Assembly: GCF_007197645.1 (NCBI RefSeq)
Contig: NZ_VKGK01000001.1
Coordinates: forward strand, 62,001 to 126,000
Length of the DNA: 64,000 nucleotides
DNA from: Shewanella hanedai
GTDB lineage: Bacteria; Pseudomonadota; Gammaproteobacteria; Enterobacterales; Shewanellaceae
Direction of reading: 5' to 3'
The position numbers and the translations under genes are program-made. Shown here one piece after another: positions 21,309 to 30,814 of this stretch; position 1 is the stretch's first letter; each line of letters opens with the position of its first letter. The notes beneath the pieces are model-generated. The model was given only the letters and a program-made list of their open reading frames with translations, had not been told where the DNA came from and searched no databases.

Positions 21309-22487
21309 TTAGACGATATTGAGGTTGATGTCGAAGGCATCAACCATCTCATCGGCAATCGCATTACAGGCTTCAAGATTATGATCTTGTACAGCCATTA
21401 AGGCGAGATCGCCATCCAGTTGGGTAGCGCTTGCCATATATTGGGCGTGTCTTATGTCTGCCCAAGCGCGCCCTAATCCTAAGGTGAAAATCGTAAGCAG
21501 TAGGTTAGTGATGATCAGTGCGAGATAGCCACCTAATGTCATGTTCGATACCAGTTGCAGCGTGTTATCGATCTGAGTTTTACTAAACAAATAGTTACGA
21601 ATTCTGGTTTTGACAAAAGCAGCGATAACAAAGCCAATAAAGAACATGTATAGATAGCCAGCTAAGAGAGCGAAAACCGATGTCATCTGTGTTTCGGGAT
21701 CGATAACGTCACCAGTGAAAAGGGCTTGGAGAACATCGAACATCCCCAGACCAATGATCAGGAGGAAACCTAGGATAAATGAGCCAAGAAATAGTGCACC
21801 ACCCAAGGCTGCAATTTTTGCGTATTCAACCATATTTAGCTCTGCACTAAAGGGTTTGCCGCCATATCGATAGCCGTTAACCACATAACTCGCCATACCG
21901 ACCATGACCCAGGCATAACCGAAAACTGCTGTTAAGGTAAATAGCAGTATTCCGCCAATAATGGCGACAACAGGATGACTTTCCATGAGCAGAGCACTAA
22001 ATCCAAATGAGGAGGCAATGATGAGTGCATAAGCTGCTAGAGGTTTGACTAATATGTTGAGGTAGGCGTTGGAGTAGCTGCCCTCAAAATTAAATCGTAC
22101 ATTTCTGTAGCGTGTGATTCTAGCGTCGAAACGCATGTTTCTGACTGATAGATAGGGAAGCGCTAAAGCGAGTAGCAGACCACATACAATGGCTGCAATA
22201 GGGTTAATTCCCGATAAAATAGTCCAGGCGATCAATGCGACTACGGCAATGATACGTCCGATTAATATCTGCATAGGTTTAGCAAGATACTCAAAGCGGT
22301 CGCCATCTAACTCAGTATTACCGTAGAAATAGGTGTTGGTTCTTACTTTTGCCCAGGCTGAATAGATGCCGAAGGTGACGATGGTCAGTAAGATATTAAC
22401 GATCCAGATGCCGAAAAACTCACTGGCGTTACCGTGAAAGTTAAAGGAGTGCTGTTTAGTGGATAGATCTGTGCTGTGCTCAGTCAT
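21309..22487 (-). CDS. YjgN-family (DUF898) polytopic membrane protein
   Basis: 392 residues with about nine hydrophobic helices and no catalytic motif. The repeated family features are seen twice: GIYSAWAKVRTNTYFY near the N-terminus and LGRAWADIRHAQYM near the C-terminus, with LDGDRFEYL and LDGDLAL after them. This is the DUF898/YjgN family of unknown function. First gene of the pair with the M48 peptidase; the start ATG at 22487 has AAGGAAAT close upstream. Confidence 0.88.
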   Translation of the reverse strand: MTEHSTDLSTKQHSFNFHGNASEFFGIWIVNILLTIVTFGIYSAWAKVRTNTYFYGNTELDGDRFEYLAKPMQILIGRIIAVVALIAWTILSGINPIAAIVCGLLLALALPYLSVRNMRFDARITRYRNVRFNFEGSYSNAYLNILVKPLAAYALIIASSFGFSALLMESHPVVAIIGGILLFTLTAVFGYAWVMVGMASYVVNGYRYGGKPFSAELNMVEYAKIAALGGALFLGSFILGFLLIIGLGMFDVLQALFTGDVIDPETQMTSVFALLAGYLYMFFIGFVIAAFVKTRIRNYLFSKTQIDNTLQLVSNMTLGGYLALIITNLLLTIFTLGLGRAWADIRHAQYMASATQLDGDLALMAVQDHNLEACNAIADEMVDAFDINLNIV

Positions 22488-22633
22488 TATATTTCCTTCC
22501 GTTGGAATAGCTCTATATTAGAGACGATATGGATCCATATATCAATTAACTAGGAGTACTTTTGTATTAAATTTGTTCTAAACCCAAGACTGGGAGTGAG
22601 TGCTTGGATTTAGATTTCGGTTTTTACGAGTTT

Positions 22634-23443
22634 CTACAGGGTTTCTTTAACCTCTTCGATCAGTTTCTGCCACTGAGGATACTCAGTGAAGCTGGATGAA
22701 AGATCGCCCCAAGGACGCAATGTGGACTGTTGTATTGCTTCGCCATCTTTTACACCTGATTTGAGTTGGTATAGATATATACCCAAACCACTTCAAAATG
22801 CAGGATTCAGCATGTCGAGAAGTGACGGAGTTCAAGGCATGAAATAGTTGGACTAGTTATTCTAATTCACTTTTTCATAACGAAGAAACACGTTGCTTCA
22901 CGCCGTGCCCTTCGGGAGTTCCCGTAGAATATCTGCACTGTGTTAGTGATATCAATAAGGGAATAACCATTATCCTCAATCACTGCCTTGTTCAGCTATC
23001 CTACGGGAGCTCTGAAACGAGCATCTTGAGGTAGCTTGGGTATAGAAGGCGGAAGCACGATAGTTTGCAGCGCAATGGATAAGGATATCTTTACCTTGAT
23101 TGGCATCCATTATCTTAAAAAATTGCTCTACATCTTCGCGTGTAGGCTTGTTCCAATCGACGCCAATGTGAACATATTCCATGTTCGCACCTGTGACTAA
23201 ACTTGCCTCATCTTGATGACCACTGGGGTTGCCTGCCGGAATTAGGTTGATGACCAGATCGACACCAGCTTGCTGTAGCTTAGCGAATTCAACGTCACTG
23301 GGTAAGCCTGCAGTGATAATGTTGTCGCCATTAAACTCAACGGCTTTAATCTCTTCGAGTGTAGCGGGGGAGATAGCAGCCTGAGTCGAGCTTATTGAAA
23401 GCAAGTTGCTGAGTATCACTGCAACGAATATTGATCTGTTCAT
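22634..23443 (-). pseudogene. Tyrosine-phosphatase-like (DSP/DUF442-like) gene split by a MITE
   Basis: The start codon is at 23443; residues 1-133 are a signal peptide (to about STQAA) and a phosphatase fold ending at HCAANYRASAFY, the HC-x4-R loop of the beta-lactamase-hydrolase-like tyrosine phosphatases. A family-2 MITE (22778-23044) follows directly, so the present frame reads into the element and stops at 22976 after 22 foreign residues (155 in total). On the other side the original frame resumes: YQLKSGVKDGEAIQQ, then WGDLSSSFTEYPQW, to a TAG at 22634-22636. Removing the element joins TTC to TAT-CTA-TAC in frame, giving a protein of about 180 residues. The active loop remains, but about 45 C-terminal residues are lost. 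Paired with the YhcH-like gene upstream. Confidence 0.85.
22778..23044. mobile_element. MITE family 2, copy inside the phosphatase gene
   Basis: 267-bp element starting TATACCCAAACCACTTCAA and ending CTTGAGGTAGCTTGGGTATA; the ends are imperfect 23-bp inverted repeats. The interior is nearly identical to that of the copy at 57906-58221. AT-rich TA target. No protein-coding capacity. Confidence 0.85.
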
Positions 23444-23479
23444 ATTTTAGTTAACTCCGTTATTTAGCGAGGTAATCCG

Positions 23480-23941
23480 TTATATTTTCACCTTGATGAC
23501 CACTTTACGCACTGGTGTTGAATGAGCACTGACTCCCGGCATATGCATGTCTTCAGGAAAGAAAATAGCAAACATCCCTGCTTTAAAAGGGATGAAGGCG
23601 GCATCTGACTTGTTGCTCTCGTAATCGAATTCAGCATAATCATGCTCGGCAAAGTAGGGGCGTGACGGTGTCTGTTCTGCAAGTGGCAGATAACCAAATT
23701 CCTCTTCACCACTGACAACATATTGGACGTCGATATATTGCTGGTGGACTTCAAAAGGTTCACTCTCTTTTGGCTTCGTCTGGTAATCGTTGACGATTAC
23801 AAAAATATCTTTGCCATCGAGCTCATAATTGCCCACTTCAAGCTTGGTAAAGTCTGTCTTGGCGAGGTGGACTAACGCTTGGGTGAGTTTAGGGCTTAGG
23901 TGAGAGTATAATTTTGCATTACTTAAGGTATCGACGATCAT
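23480..23941 (-). CDS. YhcH/YjgK/YiaL-family cupin protein
   Basis: 153-residue DUF386 protein: a small metal-binding beta-barrel linked in other bacteria to sialic-acid or sugar acid catabolism (YhcH is proposed to act on N-glycolylneuraminate). Family landmarks are YIDVQYVVSGEEEFGY, FFPEDMHMPG and the end VRKVVIKVKI. Cytoplasmic, no signal peptide. It precedes the disrupted phosphatase gene (36-base gap). No sialic-acid genes are nearby, so its substrate here is open. Confidence 0.9.
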   Translation of the reverse strand: MIVDTLSNAKLYSHLSPKLTQALVHLAKTDFTKLEVGNYELDGKDIFVIVNDYQTKPKESEPFEVHQQYIDVQYVVSGEEEFGYLPLAEQTPSRPYFAEHDYAEFDYESNKSDAAFIPFKAGMFAIFFPEDMHMPGVSAHSTPVRKVVIKVKI

Positions 23942-24066
23942 AGTGGGCTTAATATGGAGTGAGATATATAGGTCGAGTTTAACCTTGTCTCTGTTTGCCG
24001 TAAATATGAATTAAAGTACTGATTTGCTATATTGCGATCTCATTCATCTCAATAGGAATACTTGTC

Positions 24067-25122
24067 TTGCCTGCACTACGTTTCCTCGCTGGTCCAACCG
24101 CGTTTAAAAACATTGCCGAGAATGGTCTTAAGCCTGAATTGTTTACTCAGTTATTGGCCGCTTCTGGTGGGCCTAAATGGATAGGCATTGCTGGATTGGA
24201 TAGGTATCTGTTTGGCGAGTTTTTTAAAGGAAGAACGGCGCCGCTTCATACTTTAGGGGCCTCGTCTGGTGCTTGGCGTTTAGCGTGTTTTGGCCAAGCC
24301 GATCCGCTTAACGCATATTCACGTTTAGAAGCGCTGTATATCGGTCAAAAATACGAGACTAAACCGACGCCAATTCAAGTATCTACTCAAGTTAAAGGCA
24401 TTATTTCAGGAGTGCTGGGCCAGAGCGGTGCAGAGGAGTTAGTGTCGAACTCAGTGATAAAGACTCATCTGTTAGCGTGTCGGGGACGACACTTAAATCG
24501 TATTTCGGGCCGGCTTCCGTTGGGTTTAGGCTTAGCGGCCACGGCGGCGAGTAACCTAATTAGTCGACGCAGTTTAGGTTTACATTTTGAGCGTATGGTT
24601 TTCAGCGCTGGAGATGCGCAATCCCCTTTTAATCAATTTGAAGATCTACCCAGTCACATCATTAATCTGACCAGAAGTAACCTTGAACAAGTGTTGTTAG
24701 CGACAGGTTCGATCCCTTGGGTACTAGCCCCTGTGACTCACATTGATGGCGCACCTAAAGGGCATTACTATGATGGCGGGATCACAGATTATCATTTTGA
24801 TCTGCCTTTATCCCATGCCAAAGGTTTGACCCTTTATCCTCATTTCTACCCTCATATGACTCCAGGTTGGTTCGACAAAGCCTTGCCTTGGCGCAAAGCG
24901 AGTGATCACTATCATAATGCGCTCATCTTAGCCCCAACAGCAGAATTTCTTGCTTCTTTACCATTGGGGAAATTGCCAGACCGAAGCGATTTTAAGTATC
25001 TCAGCAGTGAGGAAAGGATAAAGTATTGGCAGCAGGCGCTTGCTATGAGTCACCGTCTTGGTGATGAATTAAATAATGTCGTAGCAAAAGGCAATGTGAT
25101 GGATCACCTCGAAGCTTTTTAA
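24067..25122 (+). CDS. Patatin-like phospholipase
   Basis: 351-residue serine lipid acyl hydrolase of the patatin family. The oxyanion region (ASGGPKW) is followed by the nucleophile elbow GASSG (64-68, serine 66), and the catalytic aspartate lies in YYDGGITDYHF. No signal peptide; the protein is probably cytosolic or membrane-associated. The start is a TTG at 24067 preceded by AGGA nine bases upstream; no ATG occurs near it in frame. Single gene with no obvious partner. Confidence 0.85.
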   Translation: MPALRFLAGPTAFKNIAENGLKPELFTQLLAASGGPKWIGIAGLDRYLFGEFFKGRTAPLHTLGASSGAWRLACFGQADPLNAYSRLEALYIGQKYETKPTPIQVSTQVKGIISGVLGQSGAEELVSNSVIKTHLLACRGRHLNRISGRLPLGLGLAATAASNLISRRSLGLHFERMVFSAGDAQSPFNQFEDLPSHIINLTRSNLEQVLLATGSIPWVLAPVTHIDGAPKGHYYDGGITDYHFDLPLSHAKGLTLYPHFYPHMTPGWFDKALPWRKASDHYHNALILAPTAEFLASLPLGKLPDRSDFKYLSSEERIKYWQQALAMSHRLGDELNNVVAKGNVMDHLEAF

Positions 25123-25383
25123 AATTCGTGGTCATCATTGCAACAAAAAGCTGACGTAACCTGTCTAATTAATAACCGCTCTTCTTGGAAGTACATTCTC
25201 AGGTAGTTTGGGTTTAAGTCAGAGGTTCTCAGCCTTTAGTGCTGTTTATACTGTTTAGAACACATGGTTGCTGCAGATAATAATTAAACTGCTACACTTT
25301 AAATTTGTTGGTTTTATGTTTCACTTAATTGGTTAAAGCTAGCACTTTCTGTTGGTTACCTACCCCAAGGGGAGGAGGTTACT

Positions 25384-25959
25384 ATGAAAACACAGGAGAT
25401 GGCGTTAATTACACGGGATGCATTGTTGCTGCCCGATGGAAGACTTGAGCTAAATATTATCACTCCACATCATCTAAGGATGATTGCAGATGTATGCAAA
25501 GGCAAATATCCATTAGCCTTTGGTATGTTGAAAGCCAACGGTACACCTCCTTGTTATCCGAGTGTCACTCAATGTGAGATCATCGATTTTAATCAACTAA
25601 ACGACACCAGTCTGAGTATTGTGCTTGAGGGCAAACAGAGGGTGAAGATTTTATCTGCCGCCCGCCAGAGAAATGGGATCTGGATGGCGAGAACGATCCC
25701 TTCAAGTAATTGGCATGAAGAGCCGATAAGGGGGGAGTTCGAATTGATAAGCGCGGCGTTAGAGCAGTTTTTCGAGGTCAATCCTAATCTGTTTGAACTT
25801 TACTCTAAGATCCACCTAGAAGATGCTTCTTGGGTGAGCCAGCGTTGGCTTGAAGTGCTCCCGCTTTACAATAAAGATAAGTTAACTCTGATTAACCAGC
25901 CTGATTGCCATCAGACCATGGAATTTGTGTTAGAGCTTATAAAATCACACGCGGATTAA
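25384..25959 (+). CDS. Stand-alone LON substrate-binding-domain protein
   Basis: 191 residues that match only the N-terminal domain of Lon protease (PF02190); there is no AAA+ or protease part. Landmarks: LLPDGRLELNIITPHHLRMI near the start and VLEGKQRVKI in the middle. Such proteins are common in proteobacteria and their role is unknown; adaptor or binding functions are only guesses. A strong GGGGAGGAGG ribosome-binding site precedes the ATG. Its last 51 coding bases are duplicated just after the gene. Confidence 0.88.
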   Translation: MKTQEMALITRDALLLPDGRLELNIITPHHLRMIADVCKGKYPLAFGMLKANGTPPCYPSVTQCEIIDFNQLNDTSLSIVLEGKQRVKILSAARQRNGIWMARTIPSSNWHEEPIRGEFELISAALEQFFEVNPNLFELYSKIHLEDASWVSQRWLEVLPLYNKDKLTLINQPDCHQTMEFVLELIKSHAD

Positions 25960-26027
25960 CCAAACTAAGCTAGTCATCAAACCATGGAATTTGTGTTGGA
26001 GTTCATAAAGCCCACGCGGGTTAACCA
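25909..26027 (+). repeat. Decayed tandem copy of the 3' end of the LON-domain gene
   Basis: Bases 25909-25962 (the last 17 codons, stop codon and three bases) recur at 25975-26027 with six substitutions and a one-base deletion. The second copy is untranslated. It marks an old tandem duplication or an unequal exchange. Confidence 0.8.
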
Positions 26028-26170
26028 TTGCCATGTTAGAGCGGGCATCGTCATCCTGAACCTGTGTCAGAATACCGCATTAGGTTTTCATTCTTGTCTC
26101 TACCAGCTTTCTCTCCTTTCGATAATTCTGTTAAAATGACGCTTCTTATCTTCTGAGCCATTTGATCACC

Positions 26171-27088
26171 ATGTCCTCTTCTGTTCTTGCAAGCCAAGCC
26201 TCCTACGTTGTTCTGCCTGAACATATTACCGACAAGCCTACTGTGTTGAGTTTTCTTGTTGAACGATTTGAACAGATTGGCGCTGATGTATGGTTTGCCA
26301 GAATAAGTGCAGGCAAAGTGCATTGGCAGGATGGCAGCTTAATTGAGATTGATACCCCTTACAGACCAAGAGCTCGAGTCTATTATTATCGAGAGGTGGT
26401 GAACGAAACTAAAGTGCCTTTCGATGAAGAGGTAATCTATCGTGATGATCAGATTATCGTCGCATTTAAGCCTCATTTTCTTGCACTGCACCCAAGCGGG
26501 AATGTGATCAATGAGTGCTTAGTTAATCGACTTAGAATTAAGACTGGTATAGAGACAATCGTGCCTGCGCACAGGTTAGATCGGGCGACAGCCGGGCTGG
26601 TTTTGCTCTGTCTTCAGCCTGAGCATCGTCAGCTGTATCATGACCTATTTAAATTTGGCCAGATCCGCAAAGAATATCAAGCATTAGCCAAGTTAACGCC
26701 TGAATTGATGGCGAAACATCAGAGGGCTGAATTAACTCTGCCTATTCACTGGACTGTAAAAAATCGCATGGTAAAAGGAGATCCAACATTTACTATGCGA
26801 GTGGCAGAAGGTGAGGCCAATACCCATTCAGAGATCTCTCTTATCGAAGTGAGAGGTGAGGTGGGTGTATTTAATCTATCGCCGATCACTGGGCGAACTC
26901 ATCAGCTTAGGGTGCATATGCAAAGTTTAGGCATGTCGATATTAAATGATAGATGTTATCCGCAGCTGCAAGATAAAGCTCAAGATGACTATAGTAAGCC
27001 CCTTAAGCTACTGGCTAGGCGTCTTAAATTTACCGATCCTGTCACCCATAAATTGATCGCGTTGGAATGCGATGGCATTGAAGCTTAA
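26171..27088 (+). CDS. RluA-family pseudouridine synthase
   Basis: 305 residues from the ATG at 26171 (a TTG three codons earlier is also in frame). Converts uridine to pseudouridine in rRNA or tRNA. The catalytic aspartate sits in HRLDRATAGL, and the second family motif is GRTHQLRVHMQSLG. An N-terminal extension of about 85 residues before the catalytic domain could be S4-like, but it lacks a clear S4 motif. It does not match TruC, RluC or RluD closely by eye, so the target base is not assigned. Confidence 0.9.
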   Translation: MSSSVLASQASYVVLPEHITDKPTVLSFLVERFEQIGADVWFARISAGKVHWQDGSLIEIDTPYRPRARVYYYREVVNETKVPFDEEVIYRDDQIIVAFKPHFLALHPSGNVINECLVNRLRIKTGIETIVPAHRLDRATAGLVLLCLQPEHRQLYHDLFKFGQIRKEYQALAKLTPELMAKHQRAELTLPIHWTVKNRMVKGDPTFTMRVAEGEANTHSEISLIEVRGEVGVFNLSPITGRTHQLRVHMQSLGMSILNDRCYPQLQDKAQDDYSKPLKLLARRLKFTDPVTHKLIALECDGIEA

Positions 27089-27229
27089 CAGCTCTTTGAA
27101 TATTGTATACTTTCGTTGTGTTTTTACTGGCTTAGCCTTATGCTTGAGGTTAATTAAGTATTCTCATTAATCGTGGAAACCTCAGAAAGTGGTCGGGGTT
27201 GGTCAGCTTATCGGATAAGGAAAATAAGA

Positions 27230-27700
27230 ATGAATAAAACGACCCTCACTTTAGGTTTAGTCAGTTTGGCTATCGTCGCTTCATTGGGTTATCAGAATCT
27301 TTCTGGCGAGAGTACAGCGACAATATCTAACGCTGGATCTGATACGGAACCAAGCAACGAGCAACATATAGCGGTACTGGAGCAGGATAGTCCAGCTGTT
27401 GCCGAGCTTACTGCAAGTGCTTCATCTCGTTCGGCTATTGCATCTCCATCGAGTGATGCTGCAAACGACGCAGTCATCACAGCTGTGTCGACGGGGCAAA
27501 ACTTAGCTGATTCAATACCGACTCGAGAATCAGATCGTGACATGCAAAGAATGCCGCGTCAGGTATCCGATTCGATGCGATCCCCTGGAACAGGGCCTAG
27601 AGCCGGAGAAGATTACTCTCATCATCCTAGACCGGGTAGTGAGCAGTCAATTACGGCCCCAGTAAGCAGGCCCGCACCAGAGCCAACTCCAACGAAGTAA
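27230..27700 (+). CDS. Hypothetical low-complexity protein with N-terminal membrane anchor
   Basis: 156 residues from the ATG at 27230, chosen because AAGGA lies eight bases upstream; the frame is open for 19 more codons. An N-terminal hydrophobic segment (TLGLVSLAIVASLGY, about 6-20) is a signal anchor or signal peptide without a clear cleavage site. The rest is rich in Ser, Ala, Pro and acidic residues and looks disordered (PRPGSEQSITAPVSRPAPEP). No family recognised. Confidence 0.65.
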   Translation: MNKTTLTLGLVSLAIVASLGYQNLSGESTATISNAGSDTEPSNEQHIAVLEQDSPAVAELTASASSRSAIASPSSDAANDAVITAVSTGQNLADSIPTRESDRDMQRMPRQVSDSMRSPGTGPRAGEDYSHHPRPGSEQSITAPVSRPAPEPTPTK

Positions 27701-27733
27701 ATTGAACCTACTCGTCTCGTTGATATTTCGCTT

Positions 27734-29704
27734 TTAGTCGTCAGCTTCTCTGGTTGTCGATCGTGCTCCATGTTTATCACTAGAGGGTCTCTCGAAAAGG
27801 GTTTCGCTCATATCCGCATGAAGCACTGCTATCTTTGTTGGGGCGCCATTTGGGGCGAAACTCACCATACCGATGCCACTTTTATTGAATAATCGCTGGC
27901 TTCGAGCGCCATTGGGCCGACGGCCTCGTATCGACATACGTTTACGTTTAGTGAAGAAGTTTAGCGGGGAGAAGTGCCCGTATAGCCAACCATTAACCCT
28001 ATCGAAAATAGGTAACAGCTTCTCAGGAAATTGATTTTTAATGCCGCTGCAGGTGATCTGATATATTTTTGGTCCTCCTTTACGAAAACGAATACGGATA
28101 TCGTACGCAAAGGAGTAGTGCACATCCCCCGATAGGATCACAAATTGCTCAGGGGTTTTCCTGTGCTGAAAAATACTTAGTAGAGTGTTGGCAGTGCCTG
28201 GGTGTGCCATCCAGTTTTCAGCATCCACTAACAAAGAGCCGCCAAATATGGTTGCCGTTCTCTGTATGGTCTCAATTAATTTTACGCCGAACATAGGTGC
28301 GGCGGAAATGATGATGACTTTCTCCTGTCCCACTAATTCATGTTGAAACTCCATTAATGCTTCCCAGTCCATCAAGCCGGAAGGTTTTGCTAAATTAGAT
28401 TCACTGCGCCATCGCTGAGTCCGAGTATCAAGTACTACTATTTTGGGGCTGGTATTAAGGTTGTAATGCCAATGGTTAAATTGCAGTAAATTATCGATAA
28501 GTTCATCATGACTAAGCTCATCGTGAGTAAAGTCATTAGGCTGATTTAAAAAGGCTTTTAATTTTGGAGTGATTTCCGCTTTAAATTTATCAGGTGCATT
28601 TCCTATCCCTTGAAATAGGGCGTACGCGATGAGTGCATTGCCGATAATGCGTTTTGAAAAGGCATGGCCATAGGCTGCTTGCTCCCATTTGGCCGTTAGA
28701 TTCCAATCATCGGTGACATCATGATCGTCGAAGATCATATAAGTCGGCAAGTGAGCCATAAGCCGTCTGACTTGCTTAAGTCCGGCTTTAAACTCGAGAA
28801 TATGAGTCCATTCGTGTTGCCATCTGTTTGTGTTTACGGCCGATAAGCCAACAACATCTTTAGGAATATCGATGCGCTCCCACAGTTCTGGAGACCAAGT
28901 CAGTAGATAAAAAGCGATGATCTCACCAAGACTTACTAGATGATTTTCAGCTTGTGAAGAGGTAAAAATAGGGTGGTTTCGATACCAGCTTCCTAACGCT
29001 GTTTTCGCTGGGTAATTAGTTTTAGGCAGTAAGTTTTTATGCCGCTGATACATAGCAGCAGGATGATAACTAATCGCGTCACTGTTATGAATTTGAGCAT
29101 CGTTGAACTGTTCATGGGGTAAACCCAAGAGTTTGATCACTTCGCCTATCGCGTAGAGCATAGGTCCGGCGACATTATCGACATAGACTTGATCACCACT
29201 GAGCATCAAGAGTGCGGGTCTTGCCTGTGTGCTTATATCCCCTTCAAGTTGGCAGTCTGCCGCCACTAAAGCATCACCACTGTGATGATGGGCATTGCGG
29301 CATGAGCCATGAAGCATGTGATCAATTTCAGATTTGATGACAAAATTTGGCGCTAATCGTGTGCCGTAGTTCAGGCCATCGACGCCGCTGAAAATAGCAC
29401 CTTGTTGTATATCTTCTAAAAAATAATTTACTTGTACATTAATTGGCAGCAGTTCTGGCTCACTAAGGTGAATCATATATTGATAAGCTTGGTTGCCTAA
29501 TTTGATGCAATCCAGTTGCTTGGCATCTAAGCCCTCATTGAAAAGTACTTGCTCTTCTCCTTCATCATTCAGAAGACAACTAAGTGTCAAGGTGAGTGAT
29601 TCCATTGGTTTGCTCGCAACAAACCAAAGCGTGAAATTGTCGCGATCACAGTGGCGAAGCATAGGACCTGCAATTAACAGGGGAAGAGGGGACACTGGCA
29701 TCAT
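27734..29704 (-). CDS. PhoD-like metallophosphatase
   Basis: 656-residue calcineurin-like enzyme of the PhoD/alkaline phosphatase D type. Metal-binding blocks in order: HGSCRN, MLSGDQVYVDN, FDDHDVTDDWN and LSGDVHYSFAYD. The N-terminal part (1-110) is an Ig-like domain as in PhoD. No Sec or Tat signal is seen, unlike secreted PhoD, so it is probably cytoplasmic, which places it with the intracellular PhoD-like hydrolases of unknown substrate. It converges on the small hypothetical gene. Confidence 0.88.
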   Translation of the reverse strand: MMPVSPLPLLIAGPMLRHCDRDNFTLWFVASKPMESLTLTLSCLLNDEGEEQVLFNEGLDAKQLDCIKLGNQAYQYMIHLSEPELLPINVQVNYFLEDIQQGAIFSGVDGLNYGTRLAPNFVIKSEIDHMLHGSCRNAHHHSGDALVAADCQLEGDISTQARPALLMLSGDQVYVDNVAGPMLYAIGEVIKLLGLPHEQFNDAQIHNSDAISYHPAAMYQRHKNLLPKTNYPAKTALGSWYRNHPIFTSSQAENHLVSLGEIIAFYLLTWSPELWERIDIPKDVVGLSAVNTNRWQHEWTHILEFKAGLKQVRRLMAHLPTYMIFDDHDVTDDWNLTAKWEQAAYGHAFSKRIIGNALIAYALFQGIGNAPDKFKAEITPKLKAFLNQPNDFTHDELSHDELIDNLLQFNHWHYNLNTSPKIVVLDTRTQRWRSESNLAKPSGLMDWEALMEFQHELVGQEKVIIISAAPMFGVKLIETIQRTATIFGGSLLVDAENWMAHPGTANTLLSIFQHRKTPEQFVILSGDVHYSFAYDIRIRFRKGGPKIYQITCSGIKNQFPEKLLPIFDRVNGWLYGHFSPLNFFTKRKRMSIRGRRPNGARSQRLFNKSGIGMVSFAPNGAPTKIAVLHADMSETLFERPSSDKHGARSTTREADD

Positions 29705-29845
29705 TAACTCATTATTCCAAACTTATCTCATTACTGACCAGACTAAACAAGTGGATATGAATTGAAAAGGGAATTCAATGAAAAGTGGTGCTTAATAGGG
29801 TGGAAATAAGTAGGCATCAAAATGCGGAGGAGTGTCGCCTTTTGG

Positions 29846-30811
29846 TCATTCTTGTTTCGTGATAAAAGGATCCGCATAGATGTGTTTGATCTCTGCTCCT
29901 GCCAAATAGGCCCGCTTTTTCATTTTAGCGACCATTGCAGGGTGTCCGCATAGATATACCTGCCAACCCAGTAAACTCTTATGATTTTTCATTGCTAGAT
30001 CGTCAGCGTGTATACGTTGATTTTCTTCCATTTCAACACCAGAAATTGCACCACAGTAATGGAAGTTGTCGAACTGCTTGGCGAGAAGCGTCATGTGGTT
30101 TTGGCCGTATAAGCCATTCTTGGTTCGACTGCCATGATAAAGATAGATGTCACCTTGATGATTATTATCTAGCGCATCGCGGACAATTCCCATCAAGGGA
30201 GCGAGTCCACTGCCTGTTCCAACTAGCAGTATTGGCATTGGTTTCGTCACTTTTTGATAGTAACAATGACCGAAAGAACCACAAATATCGAGTTTATCTC
30301 CTACTGATAGATCATGATGGATCCATTGGCTCATTTCACCATTGTCCATCTGCTGCACATGAATTTCGAGCATACTGTCTTGTGTCGGCAAGCTGGCGAG
30401 TGAGTAGCTTCGCTTCAGGCCATCGGCGCGTCTGAGGTTGATAAACTGCCCAGCGTGATAATCAAATGGTGTCGCGGGATCGAGTGTGACACGACAGATA
30501 CGTTCACTTACGTGTTCGATGGCATGCACAAGGACAGGAGTGAATAACTCATTCTGGGCTATGACAGATAGGGTTAGCTCACCGCTAGGCTGACAAATAC
30601 AAGGGAGAAAATATCCTGATTCTTTCCAACTGGCGCGAATATCGGGTTGGGAATCGGTGACATCGCCCTTTTCAGCTTGCAACATACAAGTATGGCAGTG
30701 ACCACTTTTACAGGAGTAGGGTAGGTCAATGTCCTGCCTAAGCAGGGCATCGAGTACGGTTTCTTGCTCATTTAATGTTATGGCTTGCCCTTGCCAGTAA
30801 ATCTTAGTCAT
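29846..30811 (-). CDS. 2Fe-2S ferredoxin / FAD-NAD(P)H oxidoreductase
   Basis: 321 residues. Residues 1-90 are a plant-type ferredoxin with cluster ligands C34, C39, C42 and C71 or C73; about 95-315 is a ferredoxin-reductase module with FAD-binding RSYSLAS, the nucleotide motif LVGTGSGLAPLMGI and the NAD-contact CGHPAMV. Such reductases feed electrons to oxygenases or globins. The gene starts three bases after the truncated globin gene, so they are surely cotranscribed; together they look like a two-component nitric-oxide dioxygenase, an inference from context. Confidence 0.9.
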   Translation of the reverse strand: MTKIYWQGQAITLNEQETVLDALLRQDIDLPYSCKSGHCHTCMLQAEKGDVTDSQPDIRASWKESGYFLPCICQPSGELTLSVIAQNELFTPVLVHAIEHVSERICRVTLDPATPFDYHAGQFINLRRADGLKRSYSLASLPTQDSMLEIHVQQMDNGEMSQWIHHDLSVGDKLDICGSFGHCYYQKVTKPMPILLVGTGSGLAPLMGIVRDALDNNHQGDIYLYHGSRTKNGLYGQNHMTLLAKQFDNFHYCGAISGVEMEENQRIHADDLAMKNHKSLLGWQVYLCGHPAMVAKMKKRAYLAGAEIKHIYADPFITKQE

Positions 30812-30814
30812 TGA

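Noticed and set aside
26051..26323. 90-codon minus-strand frame overlapping the pseudouridine synthase start
   Set aside because: Antisense to a well supported gene and no family resemblance.
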